Shown: positions 8,721 to 17,371, counted from the first letter of the stretch. The stretch: 35,458 bases of DNA from Dehalococcoidia bacterium (GCA_026421215.1 JAPKBN010000022.1:1-35458), one strand, 5' to 3'. Notes: a model not told the origin generated them from the letters alone. Translations and numbers: made by a program.

Positions 8721-9503
8721 TTATCGAGTCCCGATCGGTCCAAACCGCTCTGTTCGAATACGCTCGGACGCTATCCCGGCATTCACGAGGGCATTTGCGG
8801 CCGTTTCCACGAATCCTTCCGGGCCACAGATAAAGGCCCTACCTATGATTCCTAACCGGTCGGACACTTCGGAGATCATCTCAACATCCACTCGTCGAGC
8901 GAATCCATTCCATCCATCCGGTATTTTTCTCGTAAAAGTGTGCTCCACCTCAAAACCGTTCCCGGCCGCAGATAGAGCGTCCAGTTCGTCGCTGTAGATT
9001 ACGTTTCCAGGAGAACGTGAGCTGTAGAGCAGTAGTGTCGGAACGAGACATGCTGTGCTGTTCCGGTGACGGAGCATCGACATCAACGGGACTATTCCAG
9101 ACCCGCCGCCGATCAACAGAAGTGGACCGCCCATCGATCCGTCCCAGGTGAATGGGCCGCCGATAGGGCCACGAACCTCAACCTGATCTCCTACTTCCAC
9201 AATGTCGTGGAAGTAGGGAGAAACTTCCCCGCCTTCGATCGTTTCAACCGTGAGGTCTACGACGTTACGCGTCTCAGGCCCCGTAGCAATCGAGTAACTT
9301 CGCTGGGCCTGATAGCCGTCAGGCGCAGTCAATCGAACGTCGTAGTGCATCCCCGGGCGGAACGGCTGCCATAGGGGCAAGAGCAACCGAAATGTCTTGA
9401 CCCGATACGTCTCAACGGTGATCGATTCCACGGTCGCCACCTGCCATGTCAGATGGTCTGGTTGAGAGCCAGCTTGAGGTCGATCAGAATCTTGCATCGT
9501 CAA
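8721..9503 (-). CDS. FAD/NAD(P)-binding oxidoreductase, ferredoxin reductase type
   Basis: A 260-residue flavin reductase moving electrons between NAD(P)H and a partner. Seen: the FAD site RSYSIATG at 68-75, the nucleotide-binding GGGSGIVP at 132-139, a CGPEGF motif near residue 218, and the C-terminal RTERFGP that closes the fold. It has no [2Fe-2S] domain, so it must donate to a separate carrier or enzyme. It lies 133 bases downstream of a sulfite-oxidase-like molybdoenzyme on the same strand; this pair recurs in other bacteria, so it is the likely electron partner. Initiation is at TTG 9503 or ATG 9497, both with poor ribosome-binding sites. Confidence 0.88.
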   Translation of the reverse strand: MTMQDSDRPQAGSQPDHLTWQVATVESITVETYRVKTFRLLLPLWQPFRPGMHYDVRLTAPDGYQAQRSYSIATGPETRNVVDLTVETIEGGEVSPYFHDIVEVGDQVEVRGPIGGPFTWDGSMGGPLLLIGGGSGIVPLMSMLRHRNSTACLVPTLLLYSSRSPGNVIYSDELDALSAAGNGFEVEHTFTRKIPDGWNGFARRVDVEMISEVSDRLGIIGRAFICGPEGFVETAANALVNAGIASERIRTERFGPIGTR

Positions 9504-9636
9504 ATGTCCGGGACTGATTCGTTGAAAACGGCGAGTCCCGAACTCTGAGTGGGCCGCATCCTGAGGCTTTCGAAGGACCGAATATCCAGCAACAGCCTAA
9601 CCTTCTCGCGTCGGGGAGAAGTCGACCTCCAGCCGG

Positions 9637-10245
9637 TCAGTCGCCCCAGTAGCGCTGTTCTTTCCAGGGATCGCCGTACATGTGATAACCGTTTGCCTCC
9701 CAGAAACCGGGGGCGTCCTCGTCCATGAATCGGATGCTCTCCACCCACTTGGCGGATTTCCAGAAATACAGATGCGGCACGATCATACGGACAGGGCCGC
9801 CGTGCTCCTGGGTGATCGGCTCGCCGCCGAACTCGTGGACGATGTACGCCTTCCCGCCACGCACATCCGCGACCGGCAGATTCGTCGTGTACCCGCCGAA
9901 CGACCGGATCATCAAATAGTCCCCGGCGATATTCTCTCCCAGTCCCGCCTGCTCGAAAAAGACGTCTAGATCGACACCTTTCCAGTCGCTGTCCAACATC
10001 GACCACTTTGTGACGCAGTGAATGTCGGTGTGGATATCGGTCTGCGGCATAGCCATCAGGTCGTCCCATGTCCAGGACTTGAAGCCGCCTTCGCCGAGGT
10101 CGATCGTGAACTTCCAGTCTGATTGCGACACACGTTCCGTAGGCCCGTATGTGAGGACCGGGAATCCGGTCTCGTAGTACTGGCCCTCGGGTATCTCCCG
10201 CGGTGGTTGAGGACGGCGGAATCCAGAGAATCCTCGACTGAGCAC
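9637..10245 (-). CDS. Sulfite oxidase-like molybdopterin-dependent oxidoreductase
   Basis: A 202-residue single-domain molybdenum enzyme of the sulfite oxidase fold. Cys77 in DIHCVTKWS is the expected molybdenum ligand; GGPVRMIVPHLYFWKSAKWV-type residues follow at about 152-171, and the protein ends in the conserved GYHMYGDPW...RYWGD tail. It lacks the haem and dimerisation domains of true sulfite oxidases and has no signal or Tat peptide, so it is probably cytoplasmic. The frame opens at a TTG at 10263, but GGAAGGA sits nine bases before the in-frame GTG at 10245, which I prefer. The neighbouring flavin reductase is the probable electron partner; the substrate is unknown. Confidence 0.87.
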   Translation of the reverse strand: MLSRGFSGFRRPQPPREIPEGQYYETGFPVLTYGPTERVSQSDWKFTIDLGEGGFKSWTWDDLMAMPQTDIHTDIHCVTKWSMLDSDWKGVDLDVFFEQAGLGENIAGDYLMIRSFGGYTTNLPVADVRGGKAYIVHEFGGEPITQEHGGPVRMIVPHLYFWKSAKWVESIRFMDEDAPGFWEANGYHMYGDPWKEQRYWGD

Positions 10246-10482
10246 GGCGACGTTTCCTTCCAACTATTCTGGCCAACTCCCGGACATGGATCGGGGAGAT
10301 CCCGTGCTCCTGTTCACGGCAAAGCGGTATGCCGAAGAGAGCCAGGGAGGTCCGATTGTATCCCGACCTGGGAATTAGCGAGCCTCTCAATCAAGTCCCG
10401 TCTGGGAAATCAACGCGCCTATACTCCGGCGCACGTTCAATTCATTGCATCAAAAAGGTTAATCACGCGAGGAGAATTCCGA

Positions 10483-11247
10483 ATGAGACTCGAGGGCAAA
10501 TCGGCCATCGTTACCGGGGCTGGAAACGGAATCGGACGGGCGATCGCCATGCTTTTCGCCCAAGAGGGCGCACGTGTCCTGGTGGCCGATATCGAAGATG
10601 ACGCCGGAAGCGCCGTGGTCGATGAGATCCATCAGTTGGGCGGTGAAGCTGTTTTCAAGCACACCGATATCTCAGACGAGGCGTCAGCCGAATCTGCAGT
10701 TCAGGCTGCCGTGTCCGCCTTTGGCACGGTGGACATCCTGGTAAATAACGCCGCCGTTTTCATATTTGGCAAGGTCGAAGATGTGACGCGTGACGCCTGG
10801 GAACGCGTTTTTGGTGTCAACGTGATCGGGCCGGCCAATTGCGTGAAAGCGGTACTACCCGTGATGCGCGCCAATGGCGGGGGTGCGATCGTAAACATGG
10901 CCTCTGTCAGCTCATTTATCGCCCAGCCGGAATTCATCCCGTACAACTCGTCAAAGGGCGCGGTCCTTCAGCTGACACGTTGTCTCGCTATGGATCTTGC
11001 ACCGGACAATATCCGGGTCAATGCCGTGTGCCCGGGAACGATATACACGCGGGCCACTTCGATACATATTGATTCGCTTGGTCTCGATCATGAAGATGCA
11101 CTGGTCGCGTTTGGGCAGGGCGCACCGATGAAACGCGTAGGGCAGCCACGGGAAGTTGCCAACGGAGTGCTATTTCTGGCCTCCGATGATGCATCGTTCA
11201 TCACAGGGGAACATCTCGTGATCGACGGTGGAGCGACGATCGGCTAA
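10483..11247 (+). CDS. SDR family NAD(P)-dependent oxidoreductase
   Basis: A 254-residue classical short-chain dehydrogenase/reductase. Seen: the coenzyme motif TGAGNGIG at 11-18, the NNAA stabilising motif, the catalytic Ser in NMASVSS, and Tyr-x3-Lys in YNSSK, then the PG motif ([10 protein letters not shown]) and a C-terminal [10 protein letters not shown]. It should oxidise a secondary alcohol or reduce a ketone in the cytoplasm; the substrate is not evident. The start is fixed by GAGGAG upstream of the ATG at 10483; the frame is open further upstream but the sequence there is not SDR-like. A TATACT (10420-10425) lies in the leader without a clear -35. It is the first of three plus-strand oxidoreductase genes. 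Confidence 0.93.
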   Translation: MRLEGKSAIVTGAGNGIGRAIAMLFAQEGARVLVADIEDDAGSAVVDEIHQLGGEAVFKHTDISDEASAESAVQAAVSAFGTVDILVNNAAVFIFGKVEDVTRDAWERVFGVNVIGPANCVKAVLPVMRANGGGAIVNMASVSSFIAQPEFIPYNSSKGAVLQLTRCLAMDLAPDNIRVNAVCPGTIYTRATSIHIDSLGLDHEDALVAFGQGAPMKRVGQPREVANGVLFLASDDASFITGEHLVIDGGATIG

Positions 11248-11388
11248 TCGCACAGAACCATCCGCACGATCTACCGACGAATTGTCGCTACGTGCGCGGG
11301 CTCCGGGGCCCTGTCATGGATAGCTGATGTTTGGCCTCCACACGGCGTCCGAGGTCTTGCGTGTTCGGGGGCGCTCACTCAGATGGAT

Positions 11389-11418
11389 TTGAGCTGACTA
11401 TGGTCTGATCCATACAAT
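11389..11418 (+). promoter_or_regulatory. Candidate sigma-70-type promoter for the PPOX gene
   Basis: TTGAGC (11389-11394) and TACAAT (11413-11418) are separated by 18 bases, about 58 bases upstream of the TTG start at 11476. Confidence 0.5.
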
Positions 11419-11475
11419 GCGGCGTCAGAGTAGACAGTTCATATCAAATCCACATACCTATCGGGAGAAGTAGTT

Positions 11476-11871
11476 TTGGCAAGCCTGACTTCTGAACAGA
11501 TCGCCCTCCTGAAAGAGCCGCAGATCGCTCAACTTGTGACGCTCATGGCAGACGGATCGCCACAGATATCGCCGGTCTGGGTGGACACGGACGGCACAGA
11601 TGTCCTGGTCAATTCGGCGCTCGACCGAATCAAGACCAACAACATCGAAAGAGACGCCCGGGTCGCGGTAGGCGTGTACGATCCCGAGAATTCCTACTCC
11701 CGGGTCGTGAACATCCGGGGCCGCGTCACGGTGATGACCGAAGAAGGCGCAGATGCACATATCGACATGCTCGCTAAGAAATACACCGGTGCGGACTCAT
11801 ACGGCGGGCACAACCCGACAGAAACACGTGTCATCATCCGTATTGCTCCCGAAAACATTACCGGGCACTAA
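11476..11871 (+). CDS. PPOX-class F420-dependent oxidoreductase
   Basis: A 131-residue split-barrel protein of the pyridoxamine-phosphate-oxidase-like superfamily, closest by eye to the F420-dependent group (TIGR03618 type). Seen: the N-terminal LVTLMADGSPQISPVWVD strand pair, the cofactor-contacting ALDRIKTNNIERD segment and the barrel strand VNIRGRVTVM. Such proteins reduce or oxidise small substrates with F420 or a flavin. Translation probably starts at TTG 11476, five bases after GGGAGAAG. A promoter candidate lies upstream at 11389-11418. It is followed 51 bases later by an LLM-class oxidoreductase, a fold that often also uses F420 or FMN. Confidence 0.85.
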   Translation: MASLTSEQIALLKEPQIAQLVTLMADGSPQISPVWVDTDGTDVLVNSALDRIKTNNIERDARVAVGVYDPENSYSRVVNIRGRVTVMTEEGADAHIDMLAKKYTGADSYGGHNPTETRVIIRIAPENITGH

Positions 11872-11922
11872 CACCTGTTTACTTGATCCACCCCAACTTC
11901 GGGGTAGAAGTTCGAGGCTAAA

Positions 11923-13044
11923 TTGCACTCCGTAAAAAGCGGCATCTTCATTATGCCGTTCCATCACCCATCAAAAGATCTGGCTCAATGTCACGACGAG
12001 GACATGGAACTCGCCATCAGATCAGATGAGCTGGGTGTACATGAATTCTGGGTGGGCGAACACCACACGCTGTCCTGGGAGCCCATCGTCAGCCCGGAGA
12101 TGTTCATTGCCGCCGTTTTCCGGCAGACCAAACAGATGCGCATGGGACCTGCACCGGTGCTTGTGAACATGCATCATCCGGCTCAGGTCGCCAATCGTCT
12201 TGCATTCCTGGATCACTTCTCCCACGGTCGGTTGGAACTCGCATTCGGGTTTGGAGGTGCGCCTTCTGATTTTGAAATGTATGGCCAGGACCCCAAGCAG
12301 ATGCATTCCAGGATGGCTGAGGCGATCGACATGATCCTCAATGTCTGGTCGTCCGATCCGCCATATGAGTTCAAGGGTGAGCACTGGACCGTGAAGTTGA
12401 AATCAGTGAACGAGGAACTTGGTTATGGTTATCCTCCGAAGCCCTATCAGAAGCCACACCCACCGATATCGGTCCCCGTTTCTTCGCGAGGTTCAGGGTC
12501 CGTTAAGGCGGCTGCGCGCCACGGGTTTCAACTCTTCAGCCATTCCATCATTCCGGCAGATGTGCTGAAAGATCAGTGGGTTACGTACGAGCAAGCGGCC
12601 CTGGAGGTGGGTAACCCGGCAGATCGGTCAACATGGAAAATCGCTCGAACTATTTTTCTAGCGGATACCACGGCGGAAGCGGAGAAGCGTGCCCGCACCA
12701 ATTCAATCGAGACCGCGTATACCCATCTGACGGGAGCGATCAAAGCCGGACCTGGGCTCGGAATAATGAAGCAAGACCTGTCGATGTCCGACTCAGAGGT
12801 CAACATGGACTACTTCATCGGCGAGCAGATAATCGCAGGGGACGTAGATACTGCTCTAGATCGACTACTGAGACTATGGGAAGAGACTGGTCCATTTGGA
12901 GCCATCGACGTGATGAGTTTCGACTGGAATGACGACGATGACAAACGAGCCTGGAACTACAGCATGGAGTTGTTCAACAAGGAGTTGTTGCCACGGTTCA
13001 ACCAGGCTGTGGGAGCCGAGGTCGGAGTGACTGCTAGCGATTAG
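11923..13044 (+). CDS. LLM class flavin-dependent oxidoreductase (luciferase-like monooxygenase)
   Basis: A 373-residue TIM-barrel enzyme of the bacterial-luciferase superfamily. Family features seen: the N-terminal FIMPFHHP strand, the conserved EFWVGEHH segment, RLAFLDHFSHGRLELAFGFG, and a C-terminal insertion region typical of FMN-dependent two-component monooxygenases. It should insert oxygen into a substrate with reduced flavin supplied by a reductase; the substrate is unknown. Start: TTG at 11923 with GAGG five bases upstream; the first residues (VKSGIF) match the first barrel strand, so little can be missing. It follows the PPOX gene on the same strand and overlaps by 11 bases, tail to tail, with a small membrane protein gene on the minus strand. 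Confidence 0.9.
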   Translation: MHSVKSGIFIMPFHHPSKDLAQCHDEDMELAIRSDELGVHEFWVGEHHTLSWEPIVSPEMFIAAVFRQTKQMRMGPAPVLVNMHHPAQVANRLAFLDHFSHGRLELAFGFGGAPSDFEMYGQDPKQMHSRMAEAIDMILNVWSSDPPYEFKGEHWTVKLKSVNEELGYGYPPKPYQKPHPPISVPVSSRGSGSVKAAARHGFQLFSHSIIPADVLKDQWVTYEQAALEVGNPADRSTWKIARTIFLADTTAEAEKRARTNSIETAYTHLTGAIKAGPGLGIMKQDLSMSDSEVNMDYFIGEQIIAGDVDTALDRLLRLWEETGPFGAIDVMSFDWNDDDDKRAWNYSMELFNKELLPRFNQAVGAEVGVTASD

Positions 13045-13312
13045 ACCGGTCGCGTCTACGACGCTGATTTTCCGAGCGTCGTAGTCCCTGTAGGCGGCGG
13101 ATGTTTTTCGCTTCAACCTCCGCCTGGAATCCGGGCGGGCGGAACATGACCCAACTGACAATCAGGGTCGCCCCGATCAGGACAATCCACCCCAGCGCCG
13201 CGTCCCTTCCGCTCCTCTCGCCGAGATCCAGCAAAAGTGGAACAACGAAGAACCACAAAATCGCAAGTAAAACGACCCCTACGACGATCGCGACCAGATG
13301 ATTCCGATTCAT
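13034..13312 (-). CDS. Small two-TM membrane protein, hypothetical
   Basis: A 92-residue protein I do not recognise. Residues about 6-29 and 40-58 are hydrophobic and should cross the membrane; the C-terminal third is strongly basic and ends in an arginine-rich tail that would stay in the cytoplasm. No enzymatic motif is visible. It begins 41 bases after the end of the first enolase-superfamily gene and reads in the same direction, so it may be the last gene of that operon. No Shine-Dalgarno sequence is seen. Its end overlaps the LLM gene of the opposite strand. Confidence 0.6.
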   Translation of the reverse strand: MNRNHLVAIVVGVVLLAILWFFVVPLLLDLGERSGRDAALGWIVLIGATLIVSWVMFRPPGFQAEVEAKNIRRLQGLRRSENQRRRRDRSNR

Positions 13313-13353
13313 GTGTTCAAGTTGGCCGCGGTTAACTGCAACTCAGCCTTTGC

Positions 13354-14517
13354 CTACCAGTTCGTAAACGCGCCGTCGTTTCGGCGGAGCTGCGAGACCC
13401 ATCCTCGCGGGTCAGCACGATTCGACTCCGCCACGCTCTCGTCAAAGTCGACACCCAGCCCCGGTGCGTCCGGTACCCAGGCGTAACCGTCTTCCCACTC
13501 GATCTGTTTCGGGAAAAGATCGTTGGCGAACGTGCCCGGCTGGCGGGGCATCTCCTGCACACCGACGTTGGTCGTTGCCATGCAGAGATTCACGCAGGCC
13601 GCGGCACTTACCGGGCCGAGCGGGTTGTGCGGGACGATATCGATATAGTGCGTCTCCGCCCAGTGGGTGATTTTGAGCGCCTCGGTGAGGCCGCCCACGA
13701 TGCACAAGTCGATACGTGCGTAGTCGATCGTTTCGTTCTCGATCACCTCTCGAAACGGCCACTTGGAGACCCATTGTTCGCCGGCGGCGATCGGTAGATT
13801 GATGTTGTCTGCGATCTTCCGATAACTCGCCGGGTTCTCTGACCTGATCGGGTCTTCTATAAAGAAAGGCTTGAACTCTTCCAGGTCCCGGCACATTTCG
13901 ATCACGTGGGTCGTGTCCAGGCGGGTGTGTACGTCAAAACATATCTCGACATCCGGGAGGGCAGCTCGAACTCCACCGATCTGTTCCACCGCCAACTTCA
14001 TCGACTCCCGCGGTTCCAATACGCCGTGCCCATCGAGGTCGTTGTAAAGGCCCGACGTTTGCGGCTGATGCCAGCGGACGAATTTCCAACCGCGATCCAC
14101 GTGCGCCTTGCAGTCGTCAATCAGCTCCTGGAGCGTGTTGCCGTTAACGTGTGGGTAACACACGACCTTGTCCCTGACCGGTCCACCCAGCAACTTGTAG
14201 ACCGGCATGTCCACCGACTTGCCTTTGATGTCCCACAGGGCGATGTCAATAGCGCTAATAGCGCATCCGTAAACCGTGTCAGCCGGGAAGAAGTTGGCCC
14301 TGAACATCTTCTGCCAGAGCTTCTCGGTCGACCACGGGTCCTGGCCGATCACGACCTCAGACAGGTGGGCGATAGCCGTCTCGATGGCGTTGCCCCAGTT
14401 GCGTATACCGATCTCGCCCAGGCCGTATATACCGGCGTCCGTCTCCACCTTGACGATGAAGTAACCACGCCCCTCGCCATCCTGGACCGGGTAAGACTTG
14501 ATTGCGCTGACTTTCAC
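13354..14517 (-). CDS. Mandelate racemase/muconate lactonizing enzyme family protein (copy A)
   Basis: A 387-residue enolase-superfamily enzyme, expected to abstract a proton next to a carboxylate and then dehydrate or isomerise an acid sugar or similar acid. Seen: a capping domain (1-125), then the barrel with metal ligands Asp195, Glu221 and Glu247, a possible acid/base His197 in FDVHTRLD, and His297 in VPHNPLGP. The second barrel strand reads KFVRW rather than the common K-x-K, which recalls mannonate-dehydratase-type members. Start: GTG at 14517 with GAGGAG six bases upstream; the frame is open further but reads through the upstream paralogue's tail in the wrong frame. It forms a tandem pair with copy B, 49 bases apart. 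Confidence 0.92.
   Translation of the reverse strand: MKVSAIKSYPVQDGEGRGYFIVKVETDAGIYGLGEIGIRNWGNAIETAIAHLSEVVIGQDPWSTEKLWQKMFRANFFPADTVYGCAISAIDIALWDIKGKSVDMPVYKLLGGPVRDKVVCYPHVNGNTLQELIDDCKAHVDRGWKFVRWHQPQTSGLYNDLDGHGVLEPRESMKLAVEQIGGVRAALPDVEICFDVHTRLDTTHVIEMCRDLEEFKPFFIEDPIRSENPASYRKIADNINLPIAAGEQWVSKWPFREVIENETIDYARIDLCIVGGLTEALKITHWAETHYIDIVPHNPLGPVSAAACVNLCMATTNVGVQEMPRQPGTFANDLFPKQIEWEDGYAWVPDAPGLGVDFDESVAESNRADPRGWVSQLRRNDGAFTNW
13640..13695. repeat. 56-bp exact repeat shared with 14853-14908 in the paralogous gene
   Basis: The coding segment for the TEALKITHWAETHYIDI stretch is identical base for base in the two enolase paralogues over 56 bases (the other copy lies at 14853-14908). 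The 47 bases next to it (13594-13640 against 14807-14853) encode identical residues but differ at nine third-codon positions. Confidence 0.9.
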
Positions 14518-14566
14518 TTGAGGCTCCTCGTGCGGTAGTGCGGTGTGGTGATTTCCATATGTGCGG

Positions 14567-15736
14567 TTACGTGTTCGTCTGTGCACCATCGTCCCGGTAC
14601 AGTTGCGGCACCCAGCCCTGCGGATCCACCCGGCTTGCTTCCGCTGCGTCTTCGTCAAACACGATCCCAAGCCCCGGTGCATCGTGACAGAATGCGTAAC
14701 CGTCCTCCCAGCCGATCTGCTGCGGGAACAGGTCAGTGGCAAATGTCCCCGGGCGCTTCGGCATTTCTTGAACACCCACGTTTGTGGAGGCCATGGTGAG
14801 CGATACGCAGGCGGCCGCGCTAACCGGTCCTAGCGGATTGTGCGGAACGATGTCGATATAGTGCGTCTCCGCCCAGTGGGTGATTTTGAGCGCCTCGGTG
14901 AGGCCGCCGACGATGCATAGATCAATGCGTGCGTAGTCGATCGTCTCCTGTTCGATCACCTCACGGAACGGCCACTTTGAGGCCCACTGTTCACCGGCGG
15001 CGATCGGCAGGTTGATGTTGTCTGCGATCTTGCGGTAGCTCGCCGGGTTTTCTGACCTGATCGGGTCTTCTATGAAGAACGGTTTGAATGACTCGAGGTC
15101 ACGGCACATTTCGATTGTGTGCCGCGTGTCCAATCGCGTGTGCACATCAAAACAGATACCGATGTCCGGACCGACAGCGTCACGTACAGCTCCCATTTGT
15201 TCCACGGCCAGACGCATGGACTTCAACGGCTCAAGTCGGCCAGCGCCCCCCCTGTACTCAAGCTCGCCGTGGGTCTCGGGCTGACCCCAGCGCACGAACT
15301 TCCAGCCATCATCCACCGCCTGTTTGCAGTTATCGACAAGCCCAGCCAGAGTCTTGCCTTGCGTATGCGGATAGCAAACGACCTTGTCCCTGACAGGACC
15401 ACCCAACAGCTTATAGACCGGCATATCCACGGACTTGCCTTTGATGTCCCACAAGGCGATGTCTATGGCGCTGATGGCGCACATGTACACCTTGTCTGCC
15501 GGAAAGAAGTTGCCCCGGAACATCTTTTGCCAGTGACGCTCCGTAGACCACGGGTCTTCCCCAACCAGTATCTCTGAGAGGTGCTCAACGGCCTTGCCGA
15601 TGGCGTTGCCCCAGTTGCGAATACCCGCTTCTCCAATTCCATCTATGCCGGCGTCCGTGTAGACCTTGACGAAAAAGTATTTATTGCCTTCAGCGTCTGC
15701 GACCGGGAACGACTTGAGTCCAGTGATCTTCAACAT
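14567..15736 (-). CDS. Mandelate racemase/muconate lactonizing enzyme family protein (copy B)
   Basis: A 389-residue paralogue of copy A with the same predicted catalytic set: metal ligands Asp197, Glu223 and Glu249, His199 in FDVHTRLD and His299 in VPHNPLGP. The about 95 residues beginning at FKPFFIEDP differ from copy A at only two positions. The capping domain and the loop after the KFVRW strand (about 151-168) differ strongly, including an added YRGGAG segment; this loop region faces the substrate in the family, so the two copies probably act on different but related acids. Start: ATG at 15736, with a weak AGAAAG upstream. The gene follows the nitroreductase by 64 bases. Confidence 0.92.
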   Translation of the reverse strand: MLKITGLKSFPVADAEGNKYFFVKVYTDAGIDGIGEAGIRNWGNAIGKAVEHLSEILVGEDPWSTERHWQKMFRGNFFPADKVYMCAISAIDIALWDIKGKSVDMPVYKLLGGPVRDKVVCYPHTQGKTLAGLVDNCKQAVDDGWKFVRWGQPETHGELEYRGGAGRLEPLKSMRLAVEQMGAVRDAVGPDIGICFDVHTRLDTRHTIEMCRDLESFKPFFIEDPIRSENPASYRKIADNINLPIAAGEQWASKWPFREVIEQETIDYARIDLCIVGGLTEALKITHWAETHYIDIVPHNPLGPVSAAACVSLTMASTNVGVQEMPKRPGTFATDLFPQQIGWEDGYAFCHDAPGLGIVFDEDAAEASRVDPQGWVPQLYRDDGAQTNT

Positions 15737-15800
15737 GCGACTTTCTGGCTGGTTATTTAAAGGGCCGAGCAAGCGTCGGCACGACACCGTGTTTACTAGT

Positions 15801-16388
15801 TCAAGCCTTCCAAGGAACTCCAGACTTCCCGTCGAAAAAGTTCTCGCCGACATCGTTTCGGACACGGTCACGGTTCTCTTTTGCCAGTAGATCTTCAGAC
15901 AACGTGCTAACGTCCCCGCCGTAGCCGACGGCAACGATAAACGCCACTACGTTACCTTCAGGGATATCGACTGCGGCCTTCACCTTGCCCTCGTCCCATC
16001 CCGCCATAGCGTGCACCCTGAGCCCCTGGTGGACGGCCTCGAGCATTAGATTCTGGCCTGCGAACCCGGTGTCGAGCATCATCTTAGCTCCAGAAGCCGG
16101 TCGTTCCGGGTCCGGCACGTCGGTCGCGAAAACCACAAGCAGGGGAGCGCTCGGCGCCCACTCCTGATTGCCGGGCGCAAGCGCCTCATTTAGAGCCTTT
16201 CGAGATTCCCCGTCCCGGACCAGCGTGATCCGCCACGGCTGCCTGTTGCTGGCAGATGGCGCCCAGCGCGCCGCCTCAACCATCGCTTGAAGTTTGTCGT
16301 TCTCTATCGGTCGACCGTCAAACGCGACGACGCTTTTGCGATCAACTATTTCGGCGATGAGTGTGCCCTTAATTGCGCTCTCAACCAT
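15801..16388 (-). CDS. Nitroreductase family protein
   Basis: A 195-residue FMN-dependent oxidoreductase of the nitroreductase superfamily. Seen: the N-terminal FMN phosphate-binding RKSVVAF segment at about 17-23, APSASNRQPWRI, which packs against the flavin, and LMLEAVHQGL in the central helix. These enzymes use NAD(P)H to reduce nitro, quinone or enone groups, or supply reduced flavin to others. The start is strong: AAGGAGA seven bases before the ATG at 16388. It lies between an LLM-class oxidoreductase (29 bases upstream) and enolase copy B in one operon. A role as flavin reductase for the LLM enzyme is possible but inferred. Confidence 0.9.
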   Translation of the reverse strand: MVESAIKGTLIAEIVDRKSVVAFDGRPIENDKLQAMVEAARWAPSASNRQPWRITLVRDGESRKALNEALAPGNQEWAPSAPLLVVFATDVPDPERPASGAKMMLDTGFAGQNLMLEAVHQGLRVHAMAGWDEGKVKAAVDIPEGNVVAFIVAVGYGGDVSTLSEDLLAKENRDRVRNDVGENFFDGKSGVPWKA

Positions 16389-16417
16389 GTATGGATCTCC
16401 TTGATATCTCAGGTCGG

Positions 16418-17371
16418 TTAGTTGCTGAAATGCGGTCTAACTTCTGTGTCGAATCGATTCAAGTTCTCGACGGTTTCCTGAATCGAGTTGCCGACCACGG
16501 ACAGAACCATATAGTCGACCCCCGCCGTTTCGTATCTCTCAATATCTTCAATGATCTGCGCTGGTTCGCCGCTCATCAGCCCGCGTTGTTCGCTGTGGCC
16601 ATGCTCCGTCTCGGTTCCTCCCATGGTCACACTTGTGCGGATCGAAATCCCGACATCTGCGGTATCGCGTCCGGCAGCGATACACGCCTCTTCAAGTAAC
16701 GGCTTCTGCCCGGCGATTTCTTCCGGCGTCAGGCGAATGCAGTGCCAGTTGTCTCCGTATTCTGCCGTTCGCCTTAGCGCACGCTTCGAGTTGCCGCCAA
16801 TCCAAACCGGTACACGCGGTCGCTGCCCGGACTGCGGGAACAATCGCATTCCTTTCAGGTTGACGTGATTCCCTGAAACGGTCGGGACCAGGCTTGATTC
16901 TGATGCCCGGAAAAGATCTAAGTGCTCGTCGGTCAAATGCCCGCGGTCGTCAAACGATGCTCCCATTGAAGCGAACTCTTCGGGCATCCATCCTGTGCCG
17001 ACGCCCAGTATCAGCCGACCACCAGAAAGCACATCCAGCGTATTCAGCATTTTCGTGTTCAGGACGGCGTTCCTGAACGGCAGCACCAGCACGCTGATAC
17101 CAAGACGAACATTTTCGGTGCGTCCAGCTGCGTATGAAAGTGTAGTGACCGCCTCCAGCACGTTCTGTGCGTCCGGGTCCGCCAGTCCGGGGCCGTACTG
17201 TTCCGGATATCGGTCGACCAGGTCGTGTGGATATACCGTCCGGTCCGAAACCCACAAAGAGTCGAATTCGAGCCGCTCTATCTCGTCGGTCATCGCCTTT
17301 ACGTAGCCCGCCTGACCATTGGATGTGGTCGCAGGATTGACCGATGTCGTGATAGCGATACCGAATTTCAT
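16418..17371 (-). CDS. LLM class oxidoreductase, probably F420-dependent
   Basis: A 317-residue luciferase-fold enzyme, closest by eye to the TIGR03619-type F420-dependent group. Seen: FGIAIT at the start, DSLWVSDRTV, the barrel segment LSGGRLILGVGTGW, and RVPVWIGGNSKRALRRTAEYGDNW, a cofactor-phosphate region typical of the group. It would oxidise or reduce an organic substrate with F420 or FMN. The start is the ATG at 17371; the nearest purine-rich stretch (CGGGAG) is about 12 bases away. It is the first gene of the operon leading to the nitroreductase and both enolase paralogues, behind a good promoter at 17428-17456. Confidence 0.9.
   Translation of the reverse strand: MKFGIAITTSVNPATTSNGQAGYVKAMTDEIERLEFDSLWVSDRTVYPHDLVDRYPEQYGPGLADPDAQNVLEAVTTLSYAAGRTENVRLGISVLVLPFRNAVLNTKMLNTLDVLSGGRLILGVGTGWMPEEFASMGASFDDRGHLTDEHLDLFRASESSLVPTVSGNHVNLKGMRLFPQSGQRPRVPVWIGGNSKRALRRTAEYGDNWHCIRLTPEEIAGQKPLLEEACIAAGRDTADVGISIRTSVTMGGTETEHGHSEQRGLMSGEPAQIIEDIERYETAGVDYMVLSVVGNSIQETVENLNRFDTEVRPHFSN

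Noticed and set aside
10123-10482. A 120-residue N-terminal extension of the SDR protein
   Set aside because: The extension overlaps the molybdoenzyme on the other strand and is not SDR-like, and a strong ribosome-binding site marks the ATG at 10483.
14518-14775. An N-terminal extension of enolase copy A
   Set aside because: It is the 3' end of copy B read in another frame; the GTG at 14517 with GAGGAG is the real start.
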